From: Desulfobacterales bacterium
Lineage (GTDB): Bacteria > Desulfobacterota > Desulfobacteria > Desulfobacterales > RPRI01
DNA: 5,160 nt
Direction of reading: 5' to 3'
NCBI GenBank assembly: GCA_030689795.1
Contig: JAUYEO010000262.1
Coordinates: 1 to 5,160 of the forward strand
The notes beneath the pieces are model-generated. The model was not told the origin of the DNA, made no database searches, and saw only the letters and a list, made by a program, of their open reading frames with translations. Made by a program: the position numbers and the translations under genes. Below, one piece after another: positions 4,678-5,160 of the stretch (position 1 is the first letter of the stretch; every line of letters starts with the position of its first letter).

Positions 4678-5160
4678 TTGATAATAAAGGATTTGACTGT
4701 CGGGCCGATAATGGCAAATTGTTTTATTTTAGGATGTGAAACTACAAAAGAAGCGGCTGTTATCGATCCGGGTGATGAGTCGAACAGGATTCTGATGGCT
4801 CTTGCCGGGCTGAAACTCAAAGTAAAATACATAATAAATACCCACGGGCATTTTGATCATGTGGGAGCAAACAGAAAGTTGAAGGATGCGACAGGCGCGG
4901 ATCTTCTGATACACAGCCTTGATGTTCCGATGCTTGGCCATCTTTCGGCAAGCGCTTCCGCATGGGGTCTTCATGCAGATGATTCTCCTCCTCCGGATCG
5001 GACTGTAAAAGATGGTGACGAGATAAAAATCGGAAATATTACCTTAAAGGTCATTCATACGCCGGGGCACACACCGGGTGGAATTTCCCTTTATTCCGAC
5101 GGATGCGTTTTTGTCGGAGACACTTTGTTTGCAGGATCAATAGGCCGTACGGATTTTCCC
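4678..5160 (+). CDS. Metallo-beta-lactamase-fold hydrolase, glyoxalase II-like (3' end outside window)
   Basis: This is a member of the zinc hydrolase superfamily, closest in style to the short YcbL/GloC-type proteins that hydrolyse thioesters such as S-lactoylglutathione. The true substrate cannot be read from sequence. The frame is open from TTG 4678 to the window end, 161 residues. It opens 'MIIKDLTVGPIMANCFILG', typical of this group, and keeps the metal motif 'THGHFDH' (55-61: H56, H58, D60, H61), 'HTPGHTPGG' (127-135, H131) and 'GDTLFAGSIGRTDFP' (147-161, bridging D148). The last expected zinc His lies downstream of the window; about 45-50 residues are probably missing. No signal peptide is seen, so it is cytoplasmic. 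It starts 34 bases after nusB and likely continues the transcript, with no functional link to riboflavin evident. Confidence 0.93.
   Translation, partial: MIIKDLTVGPIMANCFILGCETTKEAAVIDPGDESNRILMALAGLKLKVKYIINTHGHFDHVGANRKLKDATGADLLIHSLDVPMLGHLSASASAWGLHADDSPPPDRTVKDGDEIKIGNITLKVIHTPGHTPGGISLYSDGCVFVGDTLFAGSIGRTDFP

Overview
This window is one tightly packed, all-plus-strand gene run: nrdR (3' part only) – ribD – ribE – ribBA – ribH – nusB – a metallo-beta-lactamase-fold hydrolase (5' part only). It holds an almost complete riboflavin (vitamin B2) biosynthesis operon, flanked by a ribonucleotide-reductase repressor gene and a transcription antitermination gene. The nrdR-ribDE-ribBA-ribH-nusB order, a fused RibBA, a RibBA carrying the 'GQTEGSVD' form of its motif, and moderate base composition with repeat-rich spacers suggest a Gram-negative bacterium of the Desulfobacterota (former Deltaproteobacteria, perhaps a sulfate reducer). 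That placement is an inference from gene order and protein style; no 16S gene or other marker is present.

Layout. 1-353: NrdR zinc-finger end and ATP-cone. 357-1460: RibD, deaminase plus reductase. 1462-2127: RibE, riboflavin synthase. 2128-2357: a 230-base spacer with a three-unit 8-bp tandem repeat, a weak terminator-like hairpin, and a leader with nested and competing inverted repeats in front of ribBA. 2358-3572: RibBA. 3573-3702: a spacer filled by an imperfect inverted-repeat element containing a perfect 14-bp palindrome. 3703-4176: RibH. 4179-4643: NusB. 4605-4661: a second, diverged copy of the same element, which overlaps the end of nusB and supplies the last dozen or so codons. 4678-5160: a glyoxalase-II-like hydrolase starting at TTG and running off the window.

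How the genes work together. The RibA domain opens GTP and RibD deaminates and reduces the product. The RibB domain makes the four-carbon unit from ribulose 5-phosphate. RibH joins the two branches to lumazine, and RibE dismutates lumazine to riboflavin. The phosphatase acting between RibD and RibH, and the FMN/FAD-forming kinase, are not in the window. No FMN riboswitch is visible in any spacer.

I see no new defence, mobile or metabolic system here; the coding content is ordinary. The points worth a second look are non-coding: a repeat family whose two copies keep a loop sequence while the stem bases co-vary, its recruitment into the NusB C-terminus, and the structured leader of ribBA. One residue also merits attention: a Gln at a usual metal-ligand His of the RibB domain.
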